The translations under genes and the position numbers were made by a program. A stretch of DNA of 64,000 nucleotides. It comes from Lacihabitans sp. CCS-44 (GTDB lineage: Bacteria > Bacteroidota > Bacteroidia > Cytophagales > Spirosomataceae). The stretch lies in NCBI RefSeq assembly GCF_024343735.1, contig NZ_RJUE01000007.1:1-64000 (forward strand), written 5' to 3'. The notes beneath the pieces are model-generated. The model did no database searches. It worked only from the letters and a program-made list of their open reading frames with translations, and was not told the origin of the DNA. Positions 61,747 through 64,000 of this stretch are shown in pieces; positions within the stretch are counted from its first letter, which is position 1, and each line of letters opens with the position of its first letter.

Positions 61747-64000
61747 GGAATTCTTTAAAACCATTCATATTAACAGCCTTAATTTTTGCGGTACACTTCG
61801 CTGCAAACGCCCAAAGAGTAGGACTTCCTCGTTTAAACCGAACGGTATCCGAAGAATCATTGGTAGATTACACAAGTCCAAAAGACTATATTATAGGTGG
61901 CATAGTAGTTACTGGTGTCCAATTCTTAGACGCAAATACACTTATATCAGTTTCTGGCCTTAATGTAAACGATGAAATAAAAATACCTGGAGAGCGAATT
62001 TCCACTGCCATAAAAAGACTAATGGATCAAGGAATTATCGAGGATGTTTCTATAAACATTACAAAGGTAGAGGGCAAAACTGTATTTCTTGAATTGGCTT
62101 TAAAAGAAAGACCAAGACTAAATAAGATTGTTCTCAATGGAATCAGAAAGGGTGAAAAGGAAACTGTTGAAGACAAAATAAAAACGTATAAAGGCAAGGT
62201 AATAACTGATGCCATGGTTAAAAACATCCAAAATCTTGTAAAAAAACATTTTCTCGACAAAGGTTTTAGAAACTGTACTGTACAAGTTCAGCAGATTGCA
62301 GATACGATAAGGGTTAACAACGCCTCTTTAGTTTTTAATATTTCAAAGAAAGCCAAGGTTAAAATAAATGACATTCAACTAAATGGAATAAATGAGCTTC
62401 CAGAATGGAAGATTCTTTCTAAAATGAAAGGCACTAAAGAAAAAGCTCCTTTAAGAATCTTTACCCCTTCCAAGTTTATTACAAAAAAATATAAGGAAGA
62501 CAAAGAAAAACTCGTATCCTATTTAAATAAAAACGGATATAGAAATGCCCAGATCGTGAGCGATTCCATTTATGTAGTAGATGATAAAAATATTAATATT
62601 GTCTTAAATGTAACAGAAGGGAAAAGGTTTTACTATAGAAACATTACCTGGACGGGAAATTATTTGAGAAATGCAGATACTTTAGGTCTAATATTGGGTG
62701 TAAAAAAAGGCGATATTTACAATCCTGAAGAGCTTGAGAAAAAAATAAATGGTAAACCTCAACAGGATGTTAGTTCGTATTACATGGACGACGGTTATCT
62801 CTACTTTAGTTGTCAACCTATAGAAATAGCTATCGAAGGCGACTCTATAGATATAGAAATGAGAATTACAGAAGGTAAGCAGGCAACAATAAATAAGATT
62901 ATCTTAAACGGTAATACAAAAACCAGTGACCATGTAGTTCTAAGAGAAATACTCACAAAACCTGGCCAGAAGTTTAGCAAAACAGACTTGGTAGAAACCG
63001 TTCAAATGCTATCAAAACTTGGATACTTTGACCCACAAAAGATTGAACCAAAGCCAGTACCGCAAAACGATGGAACTGTAAATATTGAATATAACGTAGA
63101 AGAGAAATCCAACGACAATATTGAACTTTCGGGTGGATGGAGCGGAATTCAGGGTATTATTGGTACGTTTGGTATAGTTTTCAACAACTTTGCTATACGT
63201 AAAATACTTAATCTCAAAGAATACAAGCCTCTTCCGAAAGGAGATGGGCAGAGATTCGCCATCAGATTTCAGGCTAACGGCGGCTTCCAAAACTATTCTC
63301 TTTCATTTACTGAACCTTGGCTTGGAGGCAAAAAACCCAACTCTTTCTCTGTAAGTTTATTCCATTCAGTGCAAGATTACAGTAAAATAGCAGACAGAAT
63401 GCAAAGACTATATGCAAATTCTACCAGCAGTTCTTATTATGGAAATGTATATAATTCTGCACTTTATCAAGGTTTTTTTAGAAATACCGGTGGATCTGTG
63501 ACTTATGGAAAGAGGCTTAATTGGCCAGACAGAAACTTTAACTTTAGTTCAGCACTTTCATATCAATATTATGATGTTGAGAATAGCTTCCTACTTTCAA
63601 ACTTCAGAAATGGACAAGCACATGATGTTTCGCTAGGATTTAATGTTTCAAGATATAGCCTTGATAATCCTCAATTTACAAGAAGTGGTTCTAACATTTC
63701 CTTAAATACAACATTTAACCCTCCTTATTCATTGTTTGGTACTCCGAAATCTGGAAAACTATGGATAGAAGGGCACAAATGGATGTTTGATGCTGACTGG
63801 TATGCACCAGTGTTTGGAAAACTAATATTTCATGCAAAAGGAAACATGGGTTTCTTGGGAAGATATAACACAAGTACCAGCTATAGCCCTTTTGGCAGAT
63901 TTGTGATTGGTGGTGCAGGTATGGGCCTTCAAAACACCAACAGCATAGGGGTAGAACTAATTGGATTGAGAGGGTATGATGAAGGTGTTGTATATGAAGC
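61743..64000 (+). CDS. bamA: Outer-membrane protein assembly factor BamA (3' end outside window)
   Basis: The window holds 752 residues of the gene, with the C-terminus beyond base 64000. It starts MRNSLKPFILTALIFAVHFAANAQ, a signal peptide. About five POTRA repeats follow, with openings such as YIIGGIVVTGVQFLDANTL, INDIQLNGINELPEWKILSKM, YRNITWTGNYLRNADTLGLIL and INKIILNGNTKTSDHVVLREI. The 16-strand barrel then begins (ELSGGWSGIQGIIGTFGIVF). The conserved loop 6 motif appears as LIGLRGYDEG near the end. It folds barrel proteins into the outer membrane. It is translationally coupled to uppS. Confidence 0.95.
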   Translation, partial: MRNSLKPFILTALIFAVHFAANAQRVGLPRLNRTVSEESLVDYTSPKDYIIGGIVVTGVQFLDANTLISVSGLNVNDEIKIPGERISTAIKRLMDQGIIEDVSINITKVEGKTVFLELALKERPRLNKIVLNGIRKGEKETVEDKIKTYKGKVITDAMVKNIQNLVKKHFLDKGFRNCTVQVQQIADTIRVNNASLVFNISKKAKVKINDIQLNGINELPEWKILSKMKGTKEKAPLRIFTPSKFITKKYKEDKEKLVSYLNKNGYRNAQIVSDSIYVVDDKNINIVLNVTEGKRFYYRNITWTGNYLRNADTLGLILGVKKGDIYNPEELEKKINGKPQQDVSSYYMDDGYLYFSCQPIEIAIEGDSIDIEMRITEGKQATINKIILNGNTKTSDHVVLREILTKPGQKFSKTDLVETVQMLSKLGYFDPQKIEPKPVPQNDGTVNIEYNVEEKSNDNIELSGGWSGIQGIIGTFGIVFNNFAIRKILNLKEYKPLPKGDGQRFAIRFQANGGFQNYSLSFTEPWLGGKKPNSFSVSLFHSVQDYSKIADRMQRLYANSTSSSYYGNVYNSALYQGFFRNTGGSVTYGKRLNWPDRNFNFSSALSYQYYDVENSFLLSNFRNGQAHDVSLGFNVSRYSLDNPQFTRSGSNISLNTTFNPPYSLFGTPKSGKLWIEGHKWMFDADWYAPVFGKLIFHAKGNMGFLGRYNTSTSYSPFGRFVIGGAGMGLQNTNSIGVELIGLRGYDEGVVYE

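Noticed and set aside
1-64000. tRNA, rRNA, CRISPR arrays and prophage
   Set aside because: No cloverleaf with a TpsiC-type arm, no spaced direct-repeat series, and no phage structural or integrase genes could be seen by reading.

Overview
The window is AT-rich chromosomal DNA from a member of the Bacteroidota, most likely the order Cytophagales. The evidence is a recurrent TAnnTTTG promoter -7 box, weak or absent Shine-Dalgarno sequences, a type IX secretion sorting domain, DUF4270 and DUF6089-type proteins, a bacillithiol-associated YtxJ, and the conserved gene order nadK / outer-membrane barrels / uppS / bamA. The genus is not resolved. Apart from the broken transposase at the left edge I see no prophage, CRISPR array, recognised defence island, tRNA or rRNA.

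Left part (1-16.1 kb), the most accessory region. An IS4-type transposase gene at the edge is broken by an exact 185-bp tandem duplication. After a PepSY-like lipoprotein comes a probable four-gene module. It has an Asp-rich lipoprotein and an exported TPR-CHAT (caspase-like) protein on the + strand. Facing them on the - strand are an ECF sigma factor and a single-pass anti-sigma-like protein, and the two halves overlap tail to tail. Next are an NTF2-like protein, a DUF885 peptidase, a GNAT acetyltransferase, a large T9SS-secreted M4 (thermolysin-like) protease, and a pair of unrecognised genes.

Middle (16.3-42 kb), mostly housekeeping. Genes are hpf; a carboxyl-terminal protease with tsaB; rpmH-rnpA; an M61 peptidase; a degenerate glycogen-synthase-like protein with a DUF4270 lipoprotein and glmS; an M23 peptidase and panC; ytxJ; a phosphopantetheinyl transferase; a WD40 protein; a DivIVA/helix-hairpin-helix fusion with folB and an MFS transporter; folD; htpG; a DUF1593 hydrolase; a two-component system with DoxX and FKBP genes; and a sodium/solute symporter.

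Right part (42-64 kb). A long-chain acyl-CoA synthetase is followed by a three-hydrolase operon (M14 carboxypeptidase, amidohydrolase, trypsin-like peptidase). Then come two pirin genes separated by a diverged tandem repeat, a DsrE-like protein, PspC, aspS, VanZ, an acyl-ACP desaturase, and an envelope-biogenesis run: plsC, an alpha/beta hydrolase, a CBS protein, nadK, two outer-membrane barrels, uppS and bamA. The bamA gene leaves the window.

Genes are tightly packed. Several convergent pairs overlap or share one bidirectional terminator whose stem contains a stop codon. Several core genes (rnpA, plsC, uppS, the histidine kinase and the MFS gene) appear to start with GTG or TTG. All identifications come from reading motifs by eye; no database search was run.
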